Shown here: positions 1 to 25,670 of the stretch, one piece after another
Layout: each line of letters opens with the position of its first letter
How positions within the stretch are numbered: the first letter of the stretch is position 1
Source: Lycocorax pyrrhopterus obiensis
Taxonomy: Eukaryota; Chordata; Aves; Passeriformes; Paradisaeidae
Assembly (NCBI GenBank): GCA_014706295.1
Contig: JACSVZ010000024.1
Coordinates: forward strand, 6,187,969 to 6,251,968
Length of the DNA stretch: 64,000 nucleotides
Direction of reading: 5' to 3'
The notes under the pieces: generated by a model
Database searches by the model: none
What the model was told of the DNA's origin: nothing
The model's input: only the letters and a program-made list of their open reading frames with translations
Program-made: the position numbers and the translations under genes

Positions 1-2389
1 CATTCCCACAGGGGGTGCCCCGTGCTGTGCAGGGCCCGGGCTGGGTGGGATGGGAGACCTGGGTCCCACCTGTGCCACACAGGCCACAGAATCCAGGGAC
101 AGAGAAGCTCCTGCACAGCCTGTGGGCGAAGCATTGCTGGGAATCTGCAGGTGGCTGTGCTGAGTTAACCCCGGGCTGAGGGTGCTGCTGAAATGCCCCT
201 GCACAACCCCAGTGACAGAGGCCACGTTGTCACCCAGCTGCCAGAGAAAACATCCCAGTCCCGTAGGCAGTGCAGGTCAGGGGCCATGGGATCGATTCTG
301 GTCTCCTGGGCCCGTGGATTGACACTGTGTTGTGCTTGGCACCCCGGCTGTGTTTTTCATCATTAGTCTGTGTTTGTTGTGTTTCTTTCTGTGTTTTTTT
401 TCCTGGTTTTGTCTCTGTTTGGATTTTTGCCCGGCTGTGTGAGTGGGCCGGTGACAATGCACTCACTGCTGGCTGTGCTGTCACCTTGTCTTCAGGTGCG
501 CTTGTTTATTAAACCTACAAAGGAATTACAAAATCAGGACTTAGCTGAGAGGTTTGGCTTCAGTAATGAGGCCACTCTGGGATGCTGTTGTTCCTGACAA
601 GGGTTTACAGGCTAAAATCTCTGCCTCAGAAAGCAGCTGCTGGCCTTGCCCTCTCCAGGGCAGTGCTGATCCTTCCCTGTATTTCTGACAAGAATTTGGG
701 GAACACCAGGGTTATTTCAAGAGGGAGGAGAGTGGAATGCCCAGACCCAGAGTGATGAAACCCCACAGTAGCTGCCTGGGGCATCCCTGAGCTCCTCAGG
801 CTGGAGTCTCTGTTCTGTGGCTCTGAATTCCTGCTGCTTTGACAGTGTGATGCTGCTCTGTAGCCAACAGCATCTGGCATGGCCGATATTTAGGTTGGAG
901 GCTTAATCAGTTGTAGAGGAGAGAACAAAGGCAGCAACACAAAGCTCAAAGGCCGGCAAAGCCTCCCACAGAAACCCAGCAAAGGCAGAAGGAATACCAG
1001 GGCTCTTTCCTGCTTGGCCGATGTCCCCACCCAGACCCTTTGGGCACATTCTCCTGTTCCAGCATAGCCCTGAGTGTTTATTCATCACCAGGAGAAATCG
1101 GGGAAACAGAGGTGGGGTGGGCTGGAGCGGGAAAGGGGCTGGGATCACCTTGTGTCACACTCCCGACTGTTTGGAAACAAACAGACTGCTCCCTTCCCCA
1201 AATCCTGCTCTGCTCTGCACATGGCCCGAGGCTCCGGCACCGAGTGTGCACAGAGGGGAGGCTGCTGGTGCCAGGCTCTGCGTTTCCCTGGCCGGGGAAA
1301 GGAGCTCCGGCTTTGCCAAACAGAGCAGGGAGCTTGGAATGGGCAAACACGGCCCGGCCACGTGCAGGGGGCATCACAGGCAGCGAGGAAAGTAAAGTTC
1401 AGGTGTGTTTGGATCTGGATTTGGACGTCTCTCTCCTGCAGCTGTGCTTCACAGGGGTTGCTGATGGGATCTGTGCGCTCTGAAGTGCTGTGGGAGCAAA
1501 CTGACGGGCAGTGTCCTGTAGGTCCTGATGCCAAAAAGGTGCCTGAGACGTCACCACATCTGCTTATCTCAAATCACCCTCTCTCCTCAGGTGCTGGGTA
1601 GCCCCGGTGACCTTCTGCAATAGGGTCAGAGCAGGGCTGACCTCTCTGGATGAGTAAATGGGGTGGATGTTCCCTCACTCCCCTGCAGGGTGGGTTCTGA
1701 GGGGATGCACGTGGCTCCAGTCACACATCCCAATGCCTACCAGGGATCCTATGGACTCTGGAACAGAAACGAGGTGGAATAAAGGTGCAATTCCTGACAT
1801 TTGTGCCAGTCCTCAGCTGGGAGAATCCCAGGCTCACTGGGACCAGTGCAGTGCCCAGTGCATGGAGGAGCTGCTCCGACTTTCAAGGCCTCTGCAGATT
1901 CTGAGCACCTCGGGGTCCTGCCTGAAGCTTTTTATGCCAAGCCGAGGGCAGGGCAGGTTTCCCACTGTGCCTTTTTCCATGGTTTCTCCCAGCAGAGGTG
2001 AGGGGCAGGGAGGCAGAAGGTAATCACACAAGGAAAGCTTTCGTTGAGGGAGAATAAAGCTCCAAAGCATTTTTCCTCGTAATATCTGTACGTTTTAAAG
2101 CTCCCGAGTGCTTTGCTGCTCCATCCTGCCCCGGTGTGTTTATCTCTGCCGATTCCGAGTGATAGGGGTCGAGTCTCACCCTGAGATCGAGCTCTGCTGC
2201 TGCCTATTCTTCCTCGAGAAGATGGGATTGAGAGCGGGTGATTCCTGTCCAGGCAGGACCGAACAGCCCCAGCACCGAGCACTGAAATCTGAGTCACTCC
2301 CATCGCCCTGCTCGGAGATACTGAGGGGAGGGAGGGAGGAGGGACAGAGGGCTGCGTGAGAAACGCTAAAGACAACGAAACTCCCCAGA

Positions 2390-2600
2390 CACCTGCTGCA
2401 GTTTCAGGCGCGGGGCGAAACCGGGGCTGGGGCGAGGGGGAGAGGAGCGGGCTCGGCGGCCCCGGTATCCTGGGCTGCGATGGGAGCTCGTGCCAGCCCC
2501 GGCTCCGCTGCCACGTGGGCACAGAAAGCAGCCGGAATTGGGAGCCTCGGGCCACCAGCAGGGCTGGCACAGCGTGTGCGGCTCGGGTGTGGAGGGAAAA
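2390..2600. promoter_or_regulatory. Small CpG-rich patch, possible alternative GRHL3 promoter
   Basis: CpG dinucleotides cluster here, unlike the CpG-poor flanks, and a CACGTG E-box lies at about 2512-2517. No TATA box, clear first-exon donor or recognisable coding start was found, so promoter function is inferred only from composition and from its position 1.6 kb upstream of GRHL3 exon 2. Confidence 0.3.
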
Positions 2601-3318
2601 GCAAAGTATTCCTTAAGGAAAAGGTGACAAGGACAGCAGAGGCAGCCCTTGATGGCCTCATGGAAAAAATCAGCTGTAATTCCTGAACTGCAAACTAATT
2701 GTGTGCTGTAATTTGTTTTGTTAGGCAGGGGAGGCACCAGAGCAGGAATCTGAGCCAAGGAGAGCTCTGGAGTCTGATCCAGGAGCATCCCAAAGCCATC
2801 CCTGCATGTTTAATGTGTATTTGATGCAGGGTGGCAGAGCACCCTTTCAGGGAGTTTCAGGGATGCCAGGTTCTTTCCAAGAGGAGTTATTGTTCTCAAA
2901 ATGATGCACTTAAAAGTCTAGACCAGGACTTATTACAAACATATGGAGAGTGGCTTAATGAAAATGACACATTCCTTATGAAAATACCGTTAAATTGTAG
3001 CATTCATTGCTGTAATTCCTGTAGATTTTCTTTGCCTTTCCAGGAAAAAACATCTGCAGGTGATGTCATGGTTTAACTCCAGTCAGCTCTTGGCAACTTG
3101 GGAGACTTAAAGAAATTTTTTAAAACTTTTCTGCTAATAAAACCCAATCTTGTCCTTTCTGGATGTTTCCACTTTGAGGAAAAAGGAATTTTTGTCCACA
3201 GAGTTCTTATTTTATGGTGAATGCTGTGAGCTGTGGTGGTGACACCAGGTGCAGGTGACAGGAAGGTGTGACAGGCTCAGTCACACATCCACTGGCTCAG
3301 CCTCTGTGGACGTGGTGG

Positions 3319-3393
3319 GATTCGGTCAAAGGTTGGACTCGATGATCTCTGGGGTCTTTTCCAACCTAAACAATTCCAGGATTCCATGATTCC
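3319..3393 (+). mobile_element. CR1 LINE 3'-end remnant
   Basis: The stretch reads like the 3' terminus of avian CR1 elements: a 'ttggactcgatgatct' core, then 'ggtcttttccaacct', then imperfect copies of the terminal octamer (attccagg, attccatg, attcc). Only the last 75 bases or so are present, as expected for a 5'-truncated CR1 insertion. Confidence 0.8.
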
Positions 3394-4169
3394 AACCTTT
3401 GAGCACAGAGCGCCCAGGGAATGCAGGGAGGCACTGCTGGGCTGGCTGCTGGCAGGGTTTGCTGGAGGAAAAGGAAAGATGACCAATGTTTGGGTCATTA
3501 AGTGTCTGACAGTTTATTAACATAAGATGGAGAGACCTGGAGAAAGTGCCAGAAGAGAGGACAGGCAGGGCATTATTTTGGTGTGTTGCTTCTCACGTAG
3601 TCCCACGAGCCTCACCTCAGTCAGGAATTTTTTAGGGGAAGGGAGGGGGTTGTGCTCGGCCTGTCTGCTTCCCTCTGAGTAAAATCATCTACAAATTATT
3701 GGGAAAAAATAATTTGGATTGGAACTAAATTTCAAAACCATGAACTGCAGCAAAGGAAAATGACGAGGTTTGGTTTCATCTGGGCACTGAGTGACTGTGT
3801 CTGATTGTGGGCTGCACTGGCCTGGAGCTCCACATCCAAGGGAAAACTGTGCCAGGTTTCCTGATCCCTTTTCACTGCCCAGCAGCCCTGTGACAGTGCA
3901 GGATGTGACTGGAGGAAGGAGCAGCTGATGGGGTTTTGCCTTCCCGGGCAGGAGAGGGGGCAGAGGTGCAGCTGCCCCTGGAGAGGCTCTGGCCTGATTT
4001 TGTACCCAGCTACAGCAGCAGAGGTGGTGATCCCAAAGGCTCTGGGAGTTCAGGACCAGGAGAACATCCCTCCTCCACTCCACAGAGCCTTTGGGAAGCC
4101 CTTCCTGCATTCATGGAAATCTGTGGGAAATGCTCCTCCCTCATTCCCACTTTCCCCCGTGCGGCTCAG

Positions 4170-16788
<12,619 letters not shown>

Positions 16789-17464
16789 AGAGCTGCAGGC
16801 AGCACTTCCTGGGACTTCTCTCCAAGCTGGCACGTGTGACCCCACAGAACTCAGCCCGGTGCCCCCTCTTGTTGCCTTGACTTGAACCCCCCACGGCCCC
16901 GGGGCCGGGCCACAGACTGCTGTGACATCATCCTGTGAATGTGGAACTCGGCTCTGTTGATTTTATTATTATTATTATTATTTTTTATTTTATTTTATTC
17001 CCTTCTGGTGCCAGGCCTGAGCTGCTGTTTCAGAGCCAGGCAAACAAAGTGACACTGCCAGGCTTGGGCAGAGAGCAGAGCTGGTGGCCCTGGCAGTGCC
17101 TGATGCCAGCCCACAGACCCTCCAGAGCATTCCCAGCAGGGCTGAGCCCAGCTCTGAGCTCCTCTCTGGCACAGAGACTCTCCCAGATGCAGTCACAGCT
17201 CCTGTTGAATGGACACTGCCTGTTGAACACCTTCCCCTGCCACATCTCTGACTGTAAATACCACGGAGGCCTCCACAACCCTTGTTTATACATTTCTGTA
17301 TTGTTCCTTTTGTATTTTATATGTTATAAATATGCATTGTTTTATACTGGACTCAGTATGGTGACACAGAGCATTTCAAACACAGGCTGCTTCACGTTTC
17401 TCCGTGAACTCCTTTTGTAACTGTGTTGTTGGTTGTGTTGTTTTGGATATTCCGTAGTAATAAA
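16789..17464 (+). terminator. GRHL3: GRHL3 3' UTR and poly(A) signal
   Basis: The UTR follows the TAA at 16786-16788 and runs to an AATAAA at 17459-17464, so cleavage is expected roughly 10-30 bases later. It includes an AT-rich (ATT)n/(TTTTA)n tract at about 16960-16999 and a TGTAAATA Pumilio-type element at 17253-17260. No other AATAAA was seen between the stop codon and 17459. Confidence 0.85.
16960..16999. repeat. (ATT)n / (TTTTA)n simple repeat
   Basis: A run of five ATT units followed by TTTTATTTTATTTTATT lies inside the GRHL3 3' UTR. It is low-complexity sequence, expected to vary in length between individuals. Confidence 0.9.
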
Positions 17465-20400
17465 GGCCCAAGGACTGAAAATGAACCATTTTCCCCAGCT
17501 CTGGAGTTGGAGTTGGGATGGGCTGTCCAGGAGCCAGGACAGGGAGGTTTTATCTCCTCAGGGAGATACCCCAGAGGCACCAAAAGGACTTGAGGATGGT
17601 TTTGGCCAAGGTCTGTCCCATCTGCAGCCACCGTGTCCAGCTGTGGCAGCAGGTGTGACAGCACTGTGGGCCAGGGTCCCTGAGAGTTCCAGGCACAGCC
17701 CTGTGCTGGAGCGATTCTGTCACGCAGATCTGGGGACACTTCAAGCAGGTGAAAAAGAAAAACCCAGTTTGACTTCTGAGCAGAAGCAGTTCTGCCTCTC
17801 TCTGTGTCCCTCCTCCCATGTCCCACATGGAACATTCAAACTCCTTCTACTCTGTGCTAAAATTGCCTCAAGCTGCTTCCCATGTAGGCAATCAAATGCC
17901 CAGGGGAGCCCTGTATTTTCTAATTAATCCTCTGACCAATGAAAACCAGGGCATTTCCTCCTCCCTCTTCTTTCACCCTCGGCTTTTCCTGCCCGTGTTA
18001 AAGATGCACCTGAGTCCTGTGAGTGGGGAAGAGGGAGCAGCTCTGCTCACACTGGGAAGAGGATTTGGAAACGTTGAAATGTGTCAGCTTGGTCAGTTTT
18101 GGATTACTTCAGTGTTGTTGGAGGATGGCCTCTAAGATGAAGCAAAGATAAGGGGGAAGCTTATCAGCCTTTGGGATCTCCCCAGCACTCCTTCAGATCA
18201 CAAACTCCTTCTTCAGCAGGGTCGCTCTGAATCAGTGTTGATTCTGTGACTCCTCCTACAGCAGAATTTCAGCTCCAGTTAAAACCAGTCACACCAGGAA
18301 TCCCCCAGTGCTCAGTGCCACCAGCTGAAAGCTGCAGCTCCCCTGTCCCCTGCTGTGGCAGGGGGGTGTGGGGGCCCTGCTGTGCTCTGGGCCAGCTCCG
18401 TGGCAGGACTGGCTCCAGGGCTCATCCCAGCTGGGTGACCCTGTCCTGCCTGGCCGTGGGGACAAGCACAAGCTGCTCAGGTGGGGACAGAGATGTCCCT
18501 CTGCCACTGCCCTGGGGGAGCCCTGGCAGTGGGGACAGTTTGCTGTGCAGGGCAGATGGGGAGGGCTGCAGGCAGCCCTGGGGTGTTGTGTGCATGCAGA
18601 GTTGGGGGCTTTGGGGGACCTCTCACCCCTCAATGAGTTGCTCTGAAAGTCTGATCTTGGGGTTAACTTCCTGCCAGATAAACACACTGTCACCCATCTG
18701 AGCCTCAGTCACTCCAGCCTAACTCGTGACTCCAGCAGCACTGCTCCTAATTTACAACAGCAAAACCCATCTCAGTTGTAACTCTATGTTCCCAGCAGAA
18801 CAAAGATGAATTTTGCTGGATTTTATGGTGTTGCCTTTCCCACAAACCCATCCTAGGTTTTGCAGGGTGAGACCCACCCTGGCTGCCGCTCCCTGAGTGC
18901 ACTGTGAGCATGACTGCCCCGTCTGGGGGTGGGATGAAGGCAGAGACCCAGCAGCTTTTTCCACGCAGCTTTGGGTAGTCCTGGCTTTGCTGGGGTTGAA
19001 GTCCCACTGCCTGCTGCGTGCAGAGAAACGCTGCCGGGGCAGAGTCCCCACCCCTGCCCGGCGAGGTGGGTGTTTTGCTGACTGGCTCAGTATCGCTCAT
19101 CCCTTCCAGCCAAGGCGAGTTGCTGGGAGGTTGCGTAAAGCAGAGCTCCCAAATATGTGAGAGCATTCCTGACTCCTTGCCCGGAGCCCACCAGTTCCTT
19201 TTGAAGATTGAGATAGAAGCGATGAAGGTGATTTTCACCCCGAGCACCAAAGGTCGTGTGAAAGCGCCGAGTATTTTGCAAAGGGCTCCCTCCCTCGGGA
19301 GCTGCCTGGACCCTTCTTTGTCCTGACTCCAGCCAGAAACGCTCACCTGAGCTGGTCCGGAGCTGGGCCTGGCAGGGGGGTGGCAGAGGGGGTGTCTGGA
19401 CTCCTGCTGAGCACAGGGTGTGTGACAGAGCCCAGAGCCCGTCCCTGAGCCAGCAGCATCTGGCCCTGCCCTTCTCCCCGAGTCCTGCCCTGGTCAGGAC
19501 AGACTCCCCTCCAGGGTGACTCCCCAGCCTCCAGCACTGGGAGTTCTCAGATGAAAACACAGAGGAGCCCATTCGTTGTTTTAATTACTCAACATCTACA
19601 AAACTGGAAGCTTTCAAACCAATTTTAGCTAATGATCATCTTCCAATTCTTAGAACCAAGTACCAGTAATTAGCTCCCGGTGAGCCAGCCCTGGCAGGCC
19701 AGCACAGGCCTGCTCATTGTGTGCAGAGTCAGGGAAATCCTGACGCAGGAATCCCACTCTGGCATCCCAGCTCTGCTGCTCACAGGCCGGGAGCTGCTTT
19801 CTCCCCCAGCTGGGGAGGAAGGAAAACTGAGTGCTCCTGGTGAAAAAGTGCCCACAGAGATGCGTAAAAACGAGGAGCAGCAGGCTGAGAGCTGAGTTGT
19901 GCAAGAGCTCTGGTATCCCCAGCGCTGGGTGGAGGGCTCTGCTCCTCACTTCTACAAACAACACCCAGTTTCTGTGTCTTTATTCGTGCTTATTCACTCC
20001 TTGCATCATCAGGCAGGCAGCTGAGGAGCTCGGTGTGTGGTGTGGCTCTGCAGGGCTGTGAAGGGAAAAACAGCATCCTGTGTTTTGTTAGGACACCCAC
20101 GCGCCGTGTCCGGAGGTGCCCTGGTGCTGTGCTGGGCATGGGAGGAGAGGATTAAAGGCAGGGAACTCAAATCCTGCCTGCATCTGTTTAGAAGTGTGCA
20201 AAGCTTTAATAAAGCTGCTGAGGGTTCCCCCAGCTTTCTCACTCACTTCCCCAGGTAGTGCCTTGGATTTATAGCATTAAATTTCTGGGTGAGATGGGCA
20301 CTAGAACCCCCAGACTTGTGGGAATGTCCTGGAATCATCAGCTGGGAAGTGGCCACAGAATCAGAGCTCAGTGCTCACAGTCAGGGTGCACAGACTTGGG

Positions 20401-23400
20401 TTTCACCTCAGTGAGTTGAGGGTTGTCTTGGTTGTACATTTGACTGGGAGTCCTGGGAATGCTGAGCCCCTGGCTCTGAGGCAGCCCAGAATGAACTGCT
20501 GCATCAGCAGCCTTTGGGAAAGCTGCTGCTCTGTGTCAGCCCCTGAGTGACTTAATTGTGATTTTTGTCTCCCCTAGCTCTGTTCTTTGGGGCACAGCCC
20601 AGAACAGCTCTGTGTGTTCATGCACTGGTGCACAGGGTTTCTGATCCAGTTGCCATAAAAGACTGAGGAAAATTAAAGGGGGATTTCTCCACAACCTGCA
20701 GAAGGTATTTCTTCAGTTAATCTGTAGCCATTGTGGGCCAGATGTCCAAGCTGACCACCCTGGCCTGGTTCCTCTAAGTGAGCCAGGCAGGATTTGCTGG
20801 CAGGGGATCCCAGCTGAGTCAGGAGTTGCTCTGGGAGCTGGCACCGTGGTGCCAGGCTGGGATAGGAGCTGCTTGTGGCTCCAGAAAAGCCCATTTCCCC
20901 GTTTGTGCTGCCGTAGGGGCTCAGGACAGACCAATGTCACCAGCGTGTCCCCTCAGTGTCTGTGGTTGGGACAAAATCTGCAGCTGGGTGAGTTCAGACG
21001 CTGGGAATCACAGCAGGAACTGCTCCTGTCTGCTCTCCCAGCCCCTCATAACCTCCCAGAAGGACTTGGGGATCTTAGAAGGAATAAACAGGGCAAGAAA
21101 TGAGTGCGACTAACTGAAAAAGCCCTGTTACTTGCCCCTGGCAACAATGAGCCAATGGGCACTGAGGGACGGGATCCCACAGCTCCGCCCTGGATGAGCC
21201 GAGCTCTGCCTCCACCCCGGGCTGAGCTCGGCATCCCGGCAGGGAAGAACTGCACCAGGAGATGGGTTTGTGGCTGCATCTGCCTCTCTCTTAGCAGTGC
21301 TGGTGTCAGGGCCAGCATCCAGCTCTGCTCTTGTCCCACAGCAGCCGGGCAGCTGCCCACTGGTCTGCACTGGTGGCCCGTCCCTGTCAGCCAGGGGGCT
21401 GTGTTTAACCCGTTCCCCTCTGAAGGTGGGTCCCTCCTCCTGCATCCCCAGGCATTTCCCGATTCCAAGCCACAGGATGTGTTTCTTCTCCCATTTCACT
21501 CAGCTTTAGGTCAGGAAGGCTCTGGTGAAGCCAGAGCAAAGGGGTGCTGGGAGTTCTGATGCTGCTCTGTGCCCCCACCATGTCCTCTGCAAGTGCTCCC
21601 CTTTTCCCATCAAACAGAGGAATTCTGCAGCTGGAATGTGTTGTACCAACAGCCAGAGTGATGTGAGTTTTACACACACACAGAACTCACAGAACCTGTT
21701 TGTCCAAAGCCCTGACAGTCAGTGATGCTTTAATGGCCTTTACACTGCAAACATGCTTTTATTTTCTCAGCCTTACCTTTACAAATAATACTGTAAAATA
21801 TGAACCAGCCAAGCTGGACAAGGAGCTGGTAGTGAGGACTCCAGAGCTGCTGTGTGGCCCTCAGGGTGACACCAGACCATCCAAGGGTGCCTGGAAATGC
21901 TGTGCTCTGGTCTTAGGAGGACTTAGACACTTGGTGTCACCCCAAACCCTCTGTCCCTATGTGGCTCCCCCGTGCCCTGTGACTGAGTTGAGCCCCTCGG
22001 CAGTGGTGCCTGGCCTCAGGTGTTCCCAGCGGAGCTCTGCTCGTTCCCTGCTCCATTTTCCCTGCTGGGTGGGCAGTGGGGCTGCTCAGCCCCGTTTGTG
22101 GTTTGCTATCTCCAATGCTCCAGAACAGTCTTTATTTTTACCTGGCCCTTCCTGTGGTCTGTGCTCTGTCTCTGCATCCACAAGGTCATGGAGCCCAGGC
22201 AGAGGAGGATCTTTACCAGGTGGGATGGCTGAAGCAGAGAGATTCCAGCAGAACTTCCGGCTTTTGGGAGAAAAAGAGACTTGAGGAACCTGTTGAGGCT
22301 TTATATCTGGAAATAGAAGCTGTGGTTTCTGGGGAGGTGGATGCTTAATCCTTCTCAGCCAAAATCTTCGGGAAATGAAGTGCTTTGGGAAGTGGAAGTG
22401 CTATGGACTGTGATGTTTATTGTAAAATACATGGATTTGCCATGGGCCAGCCTTGCAGAGACCTGGCTGCTCCCCTCTCCAGACAGTGCTGGAACCAGGA
22501 CAGTGATGCCAAAGGACTCCAGCTGGGAGTCCCTCGTGCTCTCTCCCACTGCCTGCGACAGCAGAGGGAGCAGGCTCTAACCCTTGCAGCTGGGTGTGGA
22601 GTGTTTGTGTTTTCTGATAACACAGGCTGGGGATCTTCCCTCCTCATATTTAATTTGCCCTTTCCTCCAGCCCTCTGTCCTTATCAAATCCCTCCTGGCA
22701 TTGCTTCCCTCCCAGCTTCCTTTTTCCCAAAGCCCTGTTGTGAGATCCAGCTGCTGAGTGATGTAGTAAAGATACCCCTGTTGGATAAGGAGAGCCCTGG
22801 GCTTTCTCATGGGCTCATTCTTTTCCATGGTCAGGAATTTATTGTTGATCTTAATCTCAGGCCAGGCAACATCACTGCGTGGTGACACTAAATGTTCTTG
22901 AACAATCTGCTGATGGATTTATTTGTCTTCCCAGAAGGGTCCCAAGGGGCAGGAGGGCTTGGGAGAAGGGAGTTTCTGTTCATGCCTTTTTGTCCCTCTG
23001 AAGTGGTGGCAGGATGGAATACCTGGGAATGGCAGCTCTGGCTTGAAGGAGCACTTTTACAAGCCTCTCTCCAGCTCTCATTCCCAGCCTCAGCAGGGGC
23101 TGAGGAAATGGCCAGGTTTTATCCATCAGCTTCCTTGGGATGCTATGCAGCCACGGGTGCTCCTCAGCATTGCTGCCCAGGGCTCCCCAGATTTGGGTCT
23201 TTCTTCTCAGTGTGTTCCTCTGGGGGTGAGTTCAGACACAAAACCAGCCCAGCCTAAAGCCTCTGCTTGGGATATGAGGAATCTTTTTCCGGGTCAGGTG
23301 TGCTCTGGCTTCTTGCTCCATACAATGGGGATAAGAAGTGGCCCCCACATCCCGGGGTGGTGCAGGGTTTAATTACTGTTTGTAAATGTCTGGGAGATCA

Positions 23401-23602
23401 GCTGATAAAGGGCCCCTGATCCACTGCTCCAGGCTGTTCCCAACCCACACTGCCCTTCCAGGCACTGCCACCTCCGAGCCACTTCCTGGGACAACAACCG
23501 CCCCCTTTGGACCAGCACACAGTGGGACACTCTGGGATCACCCTCCCGTGATGGATTTTCATATATCCCGTGGAAGTGGGGTGTCTTCCAGGCTGCACTC
23601 AC

Positions 23603-23773
23603 CTGGAGCGAGTTTTCTTTGCTTCCTTGGTGGGTTTGTGTGGCTGAGGCTGCAGGCTCTGGAGTAAACCTGTAGTAAATCCATAGTTCCTTGTTAGGCA
23701 GGAGGTCTTCACTAGAAGGAAGGTGTTATTCCCTTGGGAGACGCCTTGGTGAGGGAATCCATGTTGGGATGAC
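23603..23773 (-). other. Exon-like segment on the minus strand, 171 nt, open
   Basis: Read on the minus strand, a pyrimidine-rich acceptor (cctgtttgtcttgtag) precedes the segment and a near-consensus donor (CTCCAG before gtgagt) follows it. One frame is open throughout, entering and leaving in phase 2, and encodes a basic C-terminal stretch (PHKPTKEAKKTRS). No family was recognised and no STPG repeat is present. Chance alone could give an open frame of this length, so it is only a candidate exon of a coding or noncoding transcript. Confidence 0.25.
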
Positions 23774-25399
23774 CTACAAGACAAACAGGAAAGGGATGTA
23801 AATACCAGCCCAGGCACTGAGGAAGGAGAGTGCATCCAGCAGGGAATGTGAGAAAGGAAAAGAACCAGTGTGACAGGACCGTGTGGGGAAGCTGCTGCTG
23901 GATTGGAAAAGTCCTGGGCACAGCTGATTTCCAGGGACACTGATAAGGCAACACTGAACTTAGTCCTGAGCACAGGAACAAAAGCACCATTAGCAATTTC
24001 AGGGAATCAAACAGGGGAGCTCCCAGCTGGTGTCAGTTGGAAGATAAACTCCGTGCCCTCAGTCCAGGTCTCACCCTCAGCAGGCAAAGGGCCAGGAGAT
24101 CTTCTGGAGCTCGGTACATTATGCACCAATGTGGCTTCTCCTGAAGCCTCTGGCATTTCCACTGTTGTGGGGTGTTCTGGTGATTCCTTACAGCTACTCC
24201 AAACTCCCAGAGTGGTTTCTGGATGGTTCTCCCAGCAGAGGTTCAAAGGGACCTTCCCAGAGCTCATGGAAGGCTCCTGTGACACTTCAATCCAACATGC
24301 CCTAAGAAGCTCTGGATCTGTGTGTGAAGGTGCTCCATGGAGGAGCAGAGCCAAAGTCAGCAGCACCCTCCTCCCTCCCAGCTCCAGGCTCACGGACGTG
24401 GAGAAAGCCATTTCCCAAATTTTTCCAAATTAAATCCTCTTGTGGTTTGGGCCATAAACACTGTCTGGGCAGAACTGGTATTGCTTTGCTTGCAGAAATG
24501 GTGAGTTTCAGAAAGAAAAAGGGCTTGGGGATGCCTTTGAATTGCCTTTTCCTGTGGGTGATGACCAACAAAGGCAAACCCACATTTCAAATCCAGTTGT
24601 CTCCCTGTGAGTGGTTACAGCTGCCAGCAGCACTCGGACCAAAAGCTGGGAGAGCTTCCCAAGGGTAGGGAGGTCTCTCTGTGACTGCCCAGGACCTGAA
24701 ACTGTGGCAGGAAATGTCTCTGTGTGTGACTGCTGTGTCCAGCATCCTCCATCACCTCTATGTGTCTGATTTTGTTCAGGGCCCCAGAATTCCAGGTGGG
24801 AATTGCTGTCGTTACAGTCACGAGTCTGTGGTGCCAAGGGTCATGTGAGTTACCCCAAATCACAGAATAGATCACAGTGAAATAGGGACAAAATTCTTCA
24901 GATTGCCAGGATGCAGCTTTACCTCCTGGAACATCCTCTGGGATTTAAAGCTTTTATTGTTGACTGCTCAGATTGACTTTCCTACTGGGCTGTAGGGAGA
25001 GGAAACATCTGATGGGCAAGGCTCACTCAGTGATGTGGGAGAGTCCAGTTCAAGGTGGAGAGGAGAGGAGCAAGAAAACCCCTGCATTACAGATTCAAAC
25101 ACAAAAAGTTGATGCTTTTTCTCTTTTTTTTCCTTGTATTTCCTGTGGCAAGCTGGTGAAATGCCGAGATGTTGAACTGCCTTTGTTGTAACACAGGGTT
25201 TGGTCCCAGAGCTGAGGATGCCTTTGAGGACTGCTTGGACACTTTCCTTGTTTCTCACTACTTTTTTTTCCCCTCAGTTTTAATCTGTCACTCAAAACCA
25301 GATCCTCTAGTGACTACACAAAAGTTCCTTTTTGCTGAGTGAGAGCAGTGACCACGAAACTGCAGGATCTGTCCACCTTCTTCTTCTGAGATGTCTCTT

Positions 25400-25670
25400 T
25401 GTCTATAGTCATAAATTATCAGCCACTGCCATCTTTTAAATAGATAGTTTCCTGTTCTGCCTCTTGTAGGTTAGATGTTATCTCCCCCAGTAAATCATGA
25501 GTCAGTGATTAATTCAAGAAGGCCATTCCCAGAAGCAAATTCTTACAGTGTTAAAATTAATACGATGCGGAGCCATTATACCATGATAGAGAAAATAATT
25601 ATGGCCTGCAAACCATTTTAATCAACACAGAACATGCTGGGGCAGGTGCTCAGCCTGAGTGAGTCACTGC
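25400..25670. promoter_or_regulatory. Candidate conserved noncoding element with two AP-1 sites
   Basis: This AT-rich, almost CpG-free stretch differs in texture from its GC-richer flanks. It carries perfect TGAGTCA motifs at 25498-25504 and 25660-25666, and several TTAATT-type homeodomain cores. It encodes nothing recognisable. It lies 8 kb downstream of GRHL3 and 6 kb upstream of the NIPAL3 promoter. Enhancer function is inferred from motif content alone. Confidence 0.3.

Larger units (their letters stand above)
1..4169. other. Upstream or first-intron DNA of GRHL3; no confident gene
   Basis: No spliceable coding exon was recognised here. The open frames present lack matching splice sites and overlap one another on both strands. 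GRHL3 exon 2 begins with the third base of a split codon, so a short first coding exon (family N-terminus of about six residues) must lie upstream, either in this stretch or before the window. I could not find a match to it. The stretch also holds a CR1 remnant at 3319-3393 and a CpG-rich patch near 2.4-2.6 kb. Confidence 0.6.

Noticed and set aside
1932..2570. 212-codon minus-strand open frame upstream of GRHL3
   Set aside because: Ser/Pro/Arg-rich, overlaps other frames and the CpG patch, and has no domain or conserved motif that I recognise.
16789..17480. miR-21 seed site in the GRHL3 3' UTR, known as a regulator in mammals
   Set aside because: No ATAAGCTA or close seed match was found in the UTR.
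18747..19572. Overlapping open frames on both strands, with CpG-containing stretches near 19.2 kb
   Set aside because: Considered as an STPG1 exon, but no PGPGxY motif and no convincing acceptor were found.
25095..25295. Minus-strand frame with a tyrosine-asparagine pair, considered as an STPG1 repeat
   Set aside because: The Pro-Gly motif is missing and the borders lack good splice sites; the resemblance is no better than chance.
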